The notes under the pieces were generated by a model. It saw only the letters and a program-made list of their open reading frames with translations, was not told the DNA's origin and did not search any database. Positions 8,966-17,134 of a DNA stretch of 64,000 nt are shown here, in pieces. The translations under genes and the position numbers were made by a program. This DNA is from SR-FBR-E99 sp963732365 (GTDB lineage: Bacteria > Bacteroidota > Bacteroidia > Bacteroidales > VadinHA17): positions 297,920-361,919 of the forward strand of contig CAVSZC010000004.1 in the NCBI GenBank assembly GCA_963732365.1. Direction: 5' to 3'. Within the stretch, counting starts at the first letter, position 1; each line of letters begins with the position of its first letter.

Positions 8966-10610
8966 TGTTTATTCCTGATTTCAGTAATTCTGTTATCTCC
9001 CGAAAAGCTGCCGGGGCTTCCGATGCGCCCACATCATAAATAACCGGGTCGCTGATGCCATACCTGTTCTTCACCTCTTCGACAAGGCTTTTCCTGACCA
9101 CAATGATTAAATGGCCTTTGTATGTTTGCATCAGTTCAGCCATCCTTTTATCCCAGCCTTTTCCGCTGAGCTCCATCGGGCCGATCTCATCGATCACCAC
9201 AATATTGCTGGAAATATTTCTGCCAGGCTCAAGGGCGTTAAGACCGGTCTGATATCCCTCATCAATTACGGTAAAACGTTCGAAGCCATGTTTTAACTGC
9301 CGGTTAATGTTCCTTAGGAAAGGTACTCTCTTTCCAGTGCCAATATCAGCTATATCATACCCTGTTGTAGTCTCCTCCTCTGTAATTCTTGGAGCCATAA
9401 TGCCTCCGGTCCTCACTCCCTGGCTCGTCAATGATTTTGTCAGCTTTTCAATAAAACGTGTCTTGCCCTCTCCTGTCCGGCCTGTTATTATGAATACCTT
9501 TCTGACTGATTCGGTTGCAGCCATATCATTCTGAAGCCGTGCTTCAACACGGTCGACCATTCTCCTCAGAATAACTGCGGGGTCCCTTAATGCGGTTCTG
9601 AAGTCAGGCATCATGGCTATCATGTATGGCAGGCTTGCAGCGGAGAGTTCGATGGCGAGAGGCAGCTGTCTGAAACGGCTCCGGCTGAACAGGCTCCTGA
9701 TCCTTGGATTATAGAGCTCTGTGCCCAGGGCTGAGAACCCTATAACTATTATCACTGCCCTGAAATTCATCTGTATACCTATAACCAATCCTTCAGAAAG
9801 GGTCTTGCCGTCATGCTGCAACGCTGTGAAAGCCAGGGCAGACAATATTGTAATCAGTATGAAAAAAGTCCAGAACCCAGGTTTTAGAAGCTGCCTCATC
9901 ACTCTTCTGTACCGCCACGAAAAGAGGACTGCGGCCGGGATGACTGTCATGAGCCAGTAAGGCCACGTTGTTCTGCTTACGACCCATAGCAGCAGTGCAA
10001 CGATAATGACATCAGCGATGAGCCAGATGATTGAATAATTGAATGGCCTGCGAGTGTTCCTTTCATTTATGACCGGCGCTTCAGGGTGCTGAACCGTCTC
10101 TGCCTTTGGCATCGTTGCCATTCTCCTGCCTGTTCTTATGCCTGCCACAGCAGCCGCTGCCCCGAACAGCGCATAAAGTATCAGCAGCACGACCAGCGGA
10201 GCCCAGAAGGCGTTAACAGTAAGGCTCAGCTGTTTTGAGGCCCATGAGGTAATGTTGGTGTAAATTTCAACCATATTGCCTCCGTAAAAGATGATCAGGT
10301 TGAACACTTTCTGGAACAGGTTCCAGGACATCGCCAGCATCGATCCTATGATGAACCCGGGGATGGTCCTGCCGAAAATCCTTACAGATGTTTCAAGTAA
10401 CACTGATTCGGCCATGATGGCTATCATCGGCCCGAATATTATCGCGCTCGGCGACATTGTCTTCATGACGGCACATACAAGCCCTGCACGCCAGAAGAGC
10501 CCTTTCTCACGCCATAAATGACTCAGTGAGATGAGTATGACAATGCCTATGGCCGTGAGTATGTTTCCGCTGAAGGGGACCCTGAGATTATGCAGGAAGC
10601 TTCCGAGCAC
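8958..10610 (-). CDS. Polytopic membrane protein fused to a THEP1-type NTPase
   Basis: Residues 1 to about 355 are hydrophobic, with roughly eight to ten membrane segments in two blocks separated by a charged linker (about 165-190). Residues 370-550 form a THEP1-family NTPase (Pfam NTPase_1), with P-loop GRTGEGKT at 377-384, an ITEEETTTGYDI stretch, and Walker B VVIDEIGPMEL near 471-481. The first block (GPMIAIMAESVLLE region) resembles ECF transporter S components. The second (RAVIIVIGFSALGTEL, then LPLAIELSAASLPYM) recalls EcfT. Those two resemblances are inference. THEP1 proteins hydrolyse NTPs to NDPs. The first usable start is GTG at 10610, but the same frame stays open to 10703 and encodes a plausible hydrophobic N-terminus there. 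The real protein may begin at an ATA near 10670. The gene follows a metallophosphoesterase gene and overlaps the AlkD-like gene. Confidence 0.8.
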   Translation of the reverse strand: MLGSFLHNLRVPFSGNILTAIGIVILISLSHLWREKGLFWRAGLVCAVMKTMSPSAIIFGPMIAIMAESVLLETSVRIFGRTIPGFIIGSMLAMSWNLFQKVFNLIIFYGGNMVEIYTNITSWASKQLSLTVNAFWAPLVVLLILYALFGAAAAVAGIRTGRRMATMPKAETVQHPEAPVINERNTRRPFNYSIIWLIADVIIVALLLWVVSRTTWPYWLMTVIPAAVLFSWRYRRVMRQLLKPGFWTFFILITILSALAFTALQHDGKTLSEGLVIGIQMNFRAVIIVIGFSALGTELYNPRIRSLFSRSRFRQLPLAIELSAASLPYMIAMMPDFRTALRDPAVILRRMVDRVEARLQNDMAATESVRKVFIITGRTGEGKTRFIEKLTKSLTSQGVRTGGIMAPRITEEETTTGYDIADIGTGKRVPFLRNINRQLKHGFERFTVIDEGYQTGLNALEPGRNISSNIVVIDEIGPMELSGKGWDKRMAELMQTYKGHLIIVVRKSLVEEVKNRYGISDPVIYDVGASEAPAAFREITELLKSGINNG

Positions 10611-10712
10611 AATCTCCGCGGCGGCCCATATTGTGCCGGCAATGGATGCCCTGACCCACTTGTTGCTTATAGCAGAAACAGAAGACGTCTGATGATATTT
10701 TCAGATTGACTG

Positions 10713-11624
10713 TTACTTATTGACTTCCCAACCGTAATCAACGTACCTCCAGGTGAAGTCATCCTTACTGAAAGTGACAAAAACAAACCCCTCTTCAGAC
10801 CACATATATGGCCCCTTCCACCATCCTCCTGAAACAGCTCCACCGGTGATATAATGAACCCCGTCAATGTTGATCTCCTCCACTATGTGAAGGTGACCCT
10901 GCAGCACAAGCTTAAGATTGTGATTCTTGAACAGGTCTATAATCTCCTTTGAGTTGTAGACAACCAGTGAAGAGTCATTTGCAACGGTTGAACCATTCTC
11001 TATCTGGACCATTGCTGAGATGAAAGGGATATGAGTTGAAATGACAATCGGAGTCGACGGATCCGTCCTTACAAGCTCCTCTTTGATCCACAAGATCTGT
11101 GCAGAGTCAATCAGTCCCACATAGCCTTCATTCCCGGTATCTTCAACAGAGTTGATGATCATGAACTTCCATCCTTTATGGGTAAAGCTGTAGTATGTCT
11201 CGCCAAGTCTCTTCTCGTAAATCTTCTCTCCGTATTCAGGGTGTGCGGGGTCAGCTCCGCTGCGACCGTATAATCCGTAGATCTCATGATTGCCCATGGT
11301 GTTATAGATTGGCATCTCAGCTTTACGTATGGTCTTCAGATAAAGATTGTACAATGAATCCGCCCGGTCATACTGTGCTCCAAGAGCGTCCATAATGAGA
11401 TCACCTCCCGCAATTATGAAGTCCGGCTTCAGATCGTTGATGGTATCGAGTGCTTTTTCGAAGCCGGCCACCGCATTCAGCTCCGGCTGAAGATGAATGT
11501 CGGTGACGAATGCCATGCTGAAGGCATCCTTGTCAGCCTTATCTCTCTTGCATCCCATATCCGAGAAAATGAGAATCAATACGATAACCTTGACTGGTAT
11601 TAAATAATATATAGCTTTTTTCAT
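10713..11624 (-). CDS. Calcineurin-like metallophosphoesterase lipoprotein
   Basis: This is a 303-residue dinuclear-metal phosphoesterase. The family's metal ligands are in order: Asp42/His44 in FVTDIHLQP, Asp75 in IAGGDLIMD, Asn112/His113 in MGNHEIYG, a His in VISTHIPFIS, and GHLH in VLQGHLHIVEE. The start at 11624 gives an N-terminal lipoprotein signal ending in FSDMGC (Cys25), so the enzyme acts outside the cytoplasm. A longer frame from 11684 would overlap the previous gene and precede the signal peptide, so it is rejected. It lies between a sugar isomerase-like gene and the membrane-NTPase gene in a minus-strand run. Its substrate is unknown. Confidence 0.9.
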   Translation of the reverse strand: MKKAIYYLIPVKVIVLILIFSDMGCKRDKADKDAFSMAFVTDIHLQPELNAVAGFEKALDTINDLKPDFIIAGGDLIMDALGAQYDRADSLYNLYLKTIRKAEMPIYNTMGNHEIYGLYGRSGADPAHPEYGEKIYEKRLGETYYSFTHKGWKFMIINSVEDTGNEGYVGLIDSAQILWIKEELVRTDPSTPIVISTHIPFISAMVQIENGSTVANDSSLVVYNSKEIIDLFKNHNLKLVLQGHLHIVEEINIDGVHYITGGAVSGGWWKGPYMWSEEGFVFVTFSKDDFTWRYVDYGWEVNK

Positions 11625-11652
11625 CTTTCTTATATGTAATTTAACCCATTTC

Positions 11653-12594
11653 CTAAACCGGATCGCATTCCCTGTAAGCCTCAATCACTCTCTTTTCTCC
11701 CTCCCTGCCTTTTATACTTTTACCGTGCTCCATACATATCACCCCCTCATATTCGCGTGAACGGAGATATTTAAATATATTCCTGTAATTTATCTCTCCC
11801 GTTCCGGGCTCATTACGGCCCGGGTTATCTCCAACATGGAAGGCAGCTATCTGGTCCCAGCAAGTTTCGATATTTGGTATCAGGTTTCCTTCCGTTATCT
11901 GCTGATGATACATGTCTTCAACAATCTTTACCGACAGATTGTTTACAGCGGCACATATCTGGTATGCCTGCGGCATCTGTGTAAGATAAAGGCCGGGGTG
12001 ATCCCTGAGGGTGTTCAGAGGCTCAATGACAATGGTTATACCCTCAGGCTCCGCAAACTCTGCACAGTATTTCAGGTTCTCTATGACATTTGACCTCTGG
12101 TAGTCAGGATGAAGCCTCTCGTCATAGCGTCCGGGAACCACCAGTGCAGTCTTGAATCCGGTGCGTCTTCCAATCTCAACAGCCTTATTCATCAGCCCCA
12201 CAATCATCTCTCTCACCTCCGGATCATCCAGGACAAATGACTTTTTTGAGAAATCTGCATATAGCACCCATGGACCCATCATCATACCCAGCCGGTGTAC
12301 TTCACCTGCAATACGGTCCTGATCAGCCTCCGGTCTGCCCGGAAAACCATTGTCAAACAGTGCCCTGAACCCCATGTCATACATGAACTTTATCTCATCA
12401 AGAGGATCTTTGCTTCCTGAAAGTTCAGGAAAAGAGCCCAGTGACGGTGCATAGCGGAGAGTGAAAGGCTTTTCGGCCTCCGGAATAACTGAACCAGGGC
12501 TTCTTCCGCTCAGTATTGCAGGTGCAGTAAAGAGTGCAGCCCCTGCTGTGGCAGCTGTCGTCAGGAAGCTGCGGCGGGAACTTTTGTTGCTCAT
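11653..12594 (-). CDS. Tat-exported TIM-barrel sugar isomerase/epimerase-like protein
   Basis: This is a 313-residue xylose-isomerase-like TIM-barrel protein (AP endonuclease family 2; hydroxypyruvate isomerase-like). The twin-arginine signal SRRSFLTTAATAGAALF is at residues 6-22. Metal-ligand regions typical of the family are visible: IVIEPLN (Glu), VKIVEDMYHQQ (Asp, His), AAFHVGDNPGRNEPGTGEINY (His, Glu) and GVICMEHG near the C-terminus (Glu). GDNPGRNEPGTG is characteristic of hydroxypyruvate isomerase-like members. It is 16 bp downstream of a Tat-exported Gfo/Idh/MocA oxidoreductase; such pairs act together on unusual sugars in Bacteroidota. The substrate is not known. Confidence 0.88.
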   Translation of the reverse strand: MSNKSSRRSFLTTAATAGAALFTAPAILSGRSPGSVIPEAEKPFTLRYAPSLGSFPELSGSKDPLDEIKFMYDMGFRALFDNGFPGRPEADQDRIAGEVHRLGMMMGPWVLYADFSKKSFVLDDPEVREMIVGLMNKAVEIGRRTGFKTALVVPGRYDERLHPDYQRSNVIENLKYCAEFAEPEGITIVIEPLNTLRDHPGLYLTQMPQAYQICAAVNNLSVKIVEDMYHQQITEGNLIPNIETCWDQIAAFHVGDNPGRNEPGTGEINYRNIFKYLRSREYEGVICMEHGKSIKGREGEKRVIEAYRECDPV

Positions 12595-12610
12595 AATATG
12601 TCTTCTTTAG

Positions 12611-13939
12611 TTATTGTCCGGGTACAGCTACACTTCTGGGAATATCGACTGTGCCCATCTCAAATACTTTCGGCCCCAGTTTAAGCTCGGAGTTCATCAT
12701 CTCATCCCATGTCACTATCTTGCCGGTATATGCCGAGATGCGACCCATGATGCCTGACATCGTTGACACAGCGACGAACTCAGCTTCATTAAGCGGTTTG
12801 GCTGTGCGTATGGCAGTGACGAAGTCGATATGCTCCTGATCATAAGGAGAAATGGCAAGATCCGTTGTCATCTTCCCTTCTGCATCGAGGAGATATCCGT
12901 CATATTTCCAGATCTCGGTACCTGCAGGGTCCCAGATGGTGTTCTGACAGTTGCTGGCGCCATTGGTGCCCTGTATCCATTCCGAGACATTGTTCTCGCA
13001 TCCGTTTATCTGGCGGCACATGCTGTGAACATGCATTCCCCCCTCATATATGAAGTCAGTACTGAAGAAGTCATACTGGTCGCCTGTAGGCCTGCGGTGA
13101 CGTGCTCCCATTGATACCGCTGACACAGGCTTCTTGCCTGTAAACCAGTTAATGACATCAATGTTGTGAACGTGCTGCTCAACAATATGGTCTCCCGAAA
13201 GCCAGCACCAGTTGACCCAGTCACGGATCATATACTCCATGTCAGACCATGACGGATTAGGATCGCGGTACCAGAGTTGTCCCTGGTTCCAGTAACAGTT
13301 GGCAGCAACTATGTCTCCTATCATCCCTTCCTGAACCTTCACCCAGCTGGCAACATAATCATGCTGGTGGTGCCTCTGTGTTCCGATGACTACGCATAGC
13401 TCCATCCCTTTTGCCTTCTCTCCTGTGGCAAGTATCTGGCGTATCCCCACAGGATCAACAGCCACAGGTTTCTCCATGAAGACATGCTTTCCTGCACTTA
13501 CGGCAGCCTCAAAATGCTCGGGGCGGAAGTAAGGCGGAGTAGCGAGGAGCACTATGTCAACGCCTGATTCAATAACCTTCTGATATGCATCAAACCCTAC
13601 AAAACACTTCTCGTCAGCTATCTCTATGCCGTCCTGGGCCAGCCGGTCACGGCAGGAGGTTATACGATCTGCAAGGACATCACCCAGGGCTGTTATCTTC
13701 AGGTTCGGCCCGGCATTGACAAAATTGAGAGCAGCTCCTGTCCCCCTGCCTCCGCAGCCTATGAGACCTGCCTTAAGCTCAGGGCCGTCAGGAGCCTTCT
13801 CAGGCATGTAAGGTGCTGCTACCTCTTTTCTCTTCGGCGATGAACATGATGTGATGATTGTCGGAACAACGATGCCTGCGGCGCCTGCTACCGCTGCCTT
13901 CTCTAAGAAACTTCTTCTTGAAATACCGGATTTTTTCAT
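12611..13939 (-). CDS. Tat-exported Gfo/Idh/MocA oxidoreductase
   Basis: This is a 442-residue NAD(P)-dependent oxidoreductase of the Gfo/Idh/MocA family. A Tat signal (SRRSFLEKAAVAGAAGIV) is followed by CSS, a possible lipobox. The Rossmann motif is GLIGCGGRGTGAAL (about residues 57-70), and the family's MEKPVAVDP motif (EKP lysine) is near residue 155. The signal and the C-terminal half with HVHNIDVINWFTGKKP resemble the glycosidase-like or dehydrogenase-like proteins often exported with bound cofactor in Bacteroidota. It is the first gene of the minus-strand run to 8258 and shares a 16-bp gap with the isomerase-like gene. The substrate cannot be read from sequence. Confidence 0.9.
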   Translation of the reverse strand: MKKSGISRRSFLEKAAVAGAAGIVVPTIITSCSSPKRKEVAAPYMPEKAPDGPELKAGLIGCGGRGTGAALNFVNAGPNLKITALGDVLADRITSCRDRLAQDGIEIADEKCFVGFDAYQKVIESGVDIVLLATPPYFRPEHFEAAVSAGKHVFMEKPVAVDPVGIRQILATGEKAKGMELCVVIGTQRHHQHDYVASWVKVQEGMIGDIVAANCYWNQGQLWYRDPNPSWSDMEYMIRDWVNWCWLSGDHIVEQHVHNIDVINWFTGKKPVSAVSMGARHRRPTGDQYDFFSTDFIYEGGMHVHSMCRQINGCENNVSEWIQGTNGASNCQNTIWDPAGTEIWKYDGYLLDAEGKMTTDLAISPYDQEHIDFVTAIRTAKPLNEAEFVAVSTMSGIMGRISAYTGKIVTWDEMMNSELKLGPKVFEMGTVDIPRSVAVPGQ

Positions 13940-14070
13940 GATTGTGTCAAGGTTTTTTCAAAGTTACAATTTAAGTTGTCAGTTTTCTGTTGTCAGTTGT
14001 CTGTTTTTTTGGTCTCAGGTCTGAAGGTCATTATTTGTTTGAGGTTATCCGATCCTTATTTAACCACTGA

Positions 14071-14170
14071 TTAACACAGAGTTAAAATAGAGTTTCACTG
14101 TTATGACATAACCTGATTGGCAAAAAAAACTGTGTAACTCTGTATTTTACTCAGTGTCACTCTGTGTTAA
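14071..14170. repeat. Long-range inverted repeat in intergenic spacer
   Basis: A perfect 12-bp inverted repeat, TTAACACAGAGT (14071-14082) and ACTCTGTGTTAA (14159-14170), lies in the 274-bp gap between the oxidoreductase and the cytochrome fusion, with further partial copies between the arms. TTAACAC/GTGTTAA and CTTAACCAC/GTGGTTAAG inverted repeats in other spacers (39063, 43815) look related. The rest of the gap (13940-14060) is AT-rich with short GTTGTCAGTT-like direct repeats and shows no gene. Confidence 0.55.
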
Positions 14171-14213
14171 AAATTCTTGTATCTCATATCTTACTTCCAT
14201 ATGCCCTGCGCTT

Positions 14214-15653
14214 CTACTCATGCTCAAGCACCACCCTGAATCCCACATGAAAACAGTCAGAGTACCACCATTTGCTTTTCGGCATCTGCGGGTCGGTACG
14301 GAGCCAGTCATCCGTGCGTGTATGATCTCGTGCCGCACTTCTTACTCCTGCCGCCCCGTCACGGTATGAACCGCCCCTGATGACCTTTTCCGTCGTCCCT
14401 TCGTAGGTGTCGGAACAAAACTCGGCTACATTGCCGCTCATATTTTTCACTCCCCAGGCATTGGCCTTCACCGTCGACGGCTCCTGCGTCTTTGAGGGAC
14501 TGTTGCCCCGGTACACTACAAATGTGCTTATCACGGAAGTGTCTGACCTGGTACCGAAAAGACCTCTCTTTTCAAATTTATCAGGTTCACCCGCAAAGAA
14601 GTATGGTGTTTCAGTCCCGGCCCTGCAGGCATATTCCCATTCTGCCTCCGTAGGCAGCCTGTATCTCTTCCCTGTCACCTGTGTGAGCCACCGGCAATAT
14701 GTCTCTGCCGCGTAATAGCTCATTGAGATTGCAGGCCGGCGTCCCATGCCCCAGTTCTGATCAGGCTTGCCGTATGGAGGTGTGGCACCCGTGATGGCAT
14801 CAACATCCTCCTTCCTGAGACGTGACCCCTCGGTGTCAGTCGATCTCCCCTCTGAAGCAGTCTGCCTGTAGAACTCCATATATTCATCCCAGGTAACCTC
14901 AACCTCAGCAATAAAGAACGAGTCAACCACCGCCTGACGCTGCGCCTCATCGCTGTCACGCAGCGGCTCGCTCACCGGACTGCCCATGCTGTAAGTGCCT
15001 CCCGGAATGGCTATCATCCTGAACGAGACACCCGATCCGGGCACCTGCTCAGTGAAGCTTTCAAATGATGTGACAGTGGCAGGTGAAAGGTAAAGGGTAT
15101 CAGCCGGTTTCACCCCTGCCCCGAAACTTTTATTGCTGCCGTGGGTGTAGTCTTTAATGTAATGACCTGCATTGAGATGGCAACTGATGCAGTGCATCTC
15201 CTCCCCTTTTTCTGTCATCTGCTTGTAATAGAGATGTGCATCAGACCCCTCTCGCGTGAGCTTCGCAGGAAACAGATTCTCATGACATTTGACGCACGAG
15301 GCATTGTAAACATGTCTAACAGCCCTCTCCTGGGTCGATGCTGCCTCCCAGTCAAACTCGGTCGAGTCTTTCGTCCAATAGCTCCACAGATCACGCATGC
15401 CTGTCTTTGCTTTTTCAACCAGGTATCCCTCTCCCTTCGGCGGAAGATGGCATTCGGCACATGAGATACGGGAACCTGAACGGGTGGCATAATGGACTCC
15501 CTGCTTCCAGCTCGATGTTGCCTGCGGATGCACATGGCATGAGGCACAGAAATCATTTGAAGAGGTTGCCTCAACAACCTTGCCCGATCCAAGTATTATA
15601 AGTGCGCCTGCAATAAGGCCTGGAATAAACCACAACAGGAACCTTTTCTTCAC
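14214..15653 (-). CDS. NapC/NrfH-like tetraheme cytochrome fused to FGE/SUMF1-like domain
   Basis: The N-terminus is a NapC/NirT/NrfH-type membrane-anchored quinol-oxidising cytochrome. One transmembrane anchor (residues 5-23) is followed by four heme sites: CASCH 36-40, CAECH 65-69, CVKCH 120-124 and CISCH 155-159. From about residue 205 to the end (479) it is an FGE-sulfatase/SUMF1 (DUF323) domain, with IPGGTYSMGS, RLPTEAEWEYACRAGTETPY, WGVKNMSGNVAEFCSD and VIRGGSYRDG. The two active-site cysteines of true formylglycine-generating enzymes are absent after the RGGS motif, so the domain is probably structural or binding. I chose GTG at 15653; a TTG at 15692 would add 13 residues. It is transcribed divergently from the next gene. 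The fusion is unusual. Confidence 0.85.
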   Translation of the reverse strand: MKKRFLLWFIPGLIAGALIILGSGKVVEATSSNDFCASCHVHPQATSSWKQGVHYATRSGSRISCAECHLPPKGEGYLVEKAKTGMRDLWSYWTKDSTEFDWEAASTQERAVRHVYNASCVKCHENLFPAKLTREGSDAHLYYKQMTEKGEEMHCISCHLNAGHYIKDYTHGSNKSFGAGVKPADTLYLSPATVTSFESFTEQVPGSGVSFRMIAIPGGTYSMGSPVSEPLRDSDEAQRQAVVDSFFIAEVEVTWDEYMEFYRQTASEGRSTDTEGSRLRKEDVDAITGATPPYGKPDQNWGMGRRPAISMSYYAAETYCRWLTQVTGKRYRLPTEAEWEYACRAGTETPYFFAGEPDKFEKRGLFGTRSDTSVISTFVVYRGNSPSKTQEPSTVKANAWGVKNMSGNVAEFCSDTYEGTTEKVIRGGSYRDGAAGVRSAARDHTRTDDWLRTDPQMPKSKWWYSDCFHVGFRVVLEHE

Positions 15654-15765
15654 GAAACAGAGATTAAGGTGGTCAAGATAATAAAAAAACAAAAGAGGAA
15701 AACGTCATAAAGGGGGCGAAGGCACCTCCGATTTTCAATACACCCCTCAGAAACGGTATAATTAC

Positions 15766-15773
15766 TACTTTTG
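15766..15773 (+). promoter_or_regulatory. Possible -7 element (TACTTTTG)
   Basis: TACTTTTG matches the Bacteroidota -7 consensus TAnnTTTG and ends 16 bp before the ATG of the nucleoside-hydrolase/FmdE fusion. No clear TTTG -33 box is seen at the right distance, so support is weak. Confidence 0.3.
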
Positions 15774-15789
15774 GGGAAACAGGTTTGCA

Positions 15790-17127
15790 ATGAAGAAAAC
15801 ATTACTGATCACTATACTTATCCTTGCAGCAGTCGCGCTCTCCGCTCATCCGTGGAAGCCGCGGCACTATGTCATTGCAGACACCGACGGAGGGCTTGAT
15901 GATCTTAAAGCTTTATGCATGCTGCTTGCCTCTCCCGATGTAAGACTTCTGGCAGTCACAGTCTCTGACGGATATCATAAATCTCCCGATGGTTACAAAA
16001 TAGTCAGGTCGATGCTTGACGGCCTGTGGCATGAAGGACTTCCTGTGGCATACGGTCCTGAGGCGACAGCCCTTATTGAAAAGTGCCTTTCAGGGGAGAC
16101 CTCGCAGGTGTCGTTCATTGCACTCGGATCACTTGAGACGGCGGCTGAGGCAATGGAGAAATCCCCGTCGTTCATGAAAAAGATAAAACAGATAGTATGG
16201 AGCAATGAAGGGTTGCCGGGAGAGGGAGGATTGAATTACAGTATCTCACCGGCTGCCGTAAGCATGGTTCTGGACGGTCCGCTGCCGGTATACGTAACAG
16301 GAAGCGGAGGGGAATCGTTCTATGATACCGGGGTTTTATCAGAGATAGATGTAACATTCAACCCCTATGCAAGGAAAGTGGCATCAATCATCAGGGATAA
16401 TAGCTCTCACAATTTCGTCTTCACTGCATTTGATGAAATGGCGCCCCTGTTCCTTCACTATCCGGAACTCTTTGTCGCAGATAAGCCTGACGCGAAAAAC
16501 AGAAATTATCATCCGCTGGATATTTCCGCCCTCCGGGAGTCTGCAATGCAGATACTCAGAGGCGAGACCGTACAGAAGATGCAGGTAGTCAAGCGCTTCC
16601 CTGCCGACACCTCCTTTTATATGTCAGACATTCAGCCTTTTATTGCAGATATCATTAAGAATCATGGTGAGGCTGAATGGGTCAGCGGAATACTGGCCAA
16701 CGAGATGCATAGACATCTGGGCGTTTATGCAATCATCGGAGTTAAAATGGGGATCAGGGCACGTGAGTATTTCTGCACTGGCGTAGATGAGATGAAGGTA
16801 ACAAGCCTCTGTGGCAGCATGCCTCCCCTTAGCTGTGCGAATGATGGGATACAACTGAGCACAGGGGCCACCACCGGTCACGGTCTGCTTACTGTCAGCA
16901 ACGAGGGACCTTTTCTCGCAGGTGCTGACTTTACACATAAGGACCGGACTATAAGGATCACCCTGAAAAAAGAGTTCGAAAACAAGGTCTCATCGGAACT
17001 GAAAGAGATCAACTTCATTTACGGTCTTGACGGTGACATCTACTGGGAGCTCGTGAGGCAGAATGCGATTAAATACTGGCTCTTGTTTGACAGACATGAC
17101 ATCTTTGATATTGAAACCATTAACTAA
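15790..17127 (+). CDS. Exported nucleoside-hydrolase-like/FmdE-like fusion protein
   Basis: The protein is 445 residues with a signal peptide (1-19). The N-terminal half resembles inosine-uridine nucleoside hydrolases: the metal-site motif appears as IADTDGGLDDLKAL (family DxDPGxDDxxA, all three motif Asps kept), with LPVYVTGSG and FDEMAPLFLHYPELF in the expected order. From about residue 290 the protein resembles the FmdE family (formylmethanofuran dehydrogenase subunit E-like), with NEMHRHLGVYAIIGVKMGI, then LCGSMPPLSCANDGIQLSTG and TGATTGHG. FmdE-family domains bind metal through His/Cys; His and Cys candidates are visible. Whether the nucleoside hydrolase part is active is unknown. The GH20 gene follows after 7 bp, so they are probably cotranscribed. 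The domain pairing is inferred by eye. Confidence 0.72.
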   Translation: MKKTLLITILILAAVALSAHPWKPRHYVIADTDGGLDDLKALCMLLASPDVRLLAVTVSDGYHKSPDGYKIVRSMLDGLWHEGLPVAYGPEATALIEKCLSGETSQVSFIALGSLETAAEAMEKSPSFMKKIKQIVWSNEGLPGEGGLNYSISPAAVSMVLDGPLPVYVTGSGGESFYDTGVLSEIDVTFNPYARKVASIIRDNSSHNFVFTAFDEMAPLFLHYPELFVADKPDAKNRNYHPLDISALRESAMQILRGETVQKMQVVKRFPADTSFYMSDIQPFIADIIKNHGEAEWVSGILANEMHRHLGVYAIIGVKMGIRAREYFCTGVDEMKVTSLCGSMPPLSCANDGIQLSTGATTGHGLLTVSNEGPFLAGADFTHKDRTIRITLKKEFENKVSSELKEINFIYGLDGDIYWELVRQNAIKYWLLFDRHDIFDIETIN

Positions 17128-17134
17128 CCTTACC

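Noticed and set aside
8748..8978. Plus-strand open frame opposite the AlkD-like gene
   Set aside because: It is the antisense of a clear coding region and shows no family motif.
14214..15040. The FGE/SUMF1-like domain as an active formylglycine-generating enzyme
   Set aside because: The segment after the RGGS motif lacks both catalytic cysteines, and no sulfatase gene is nearby. I treat it as a binding or structural domain.
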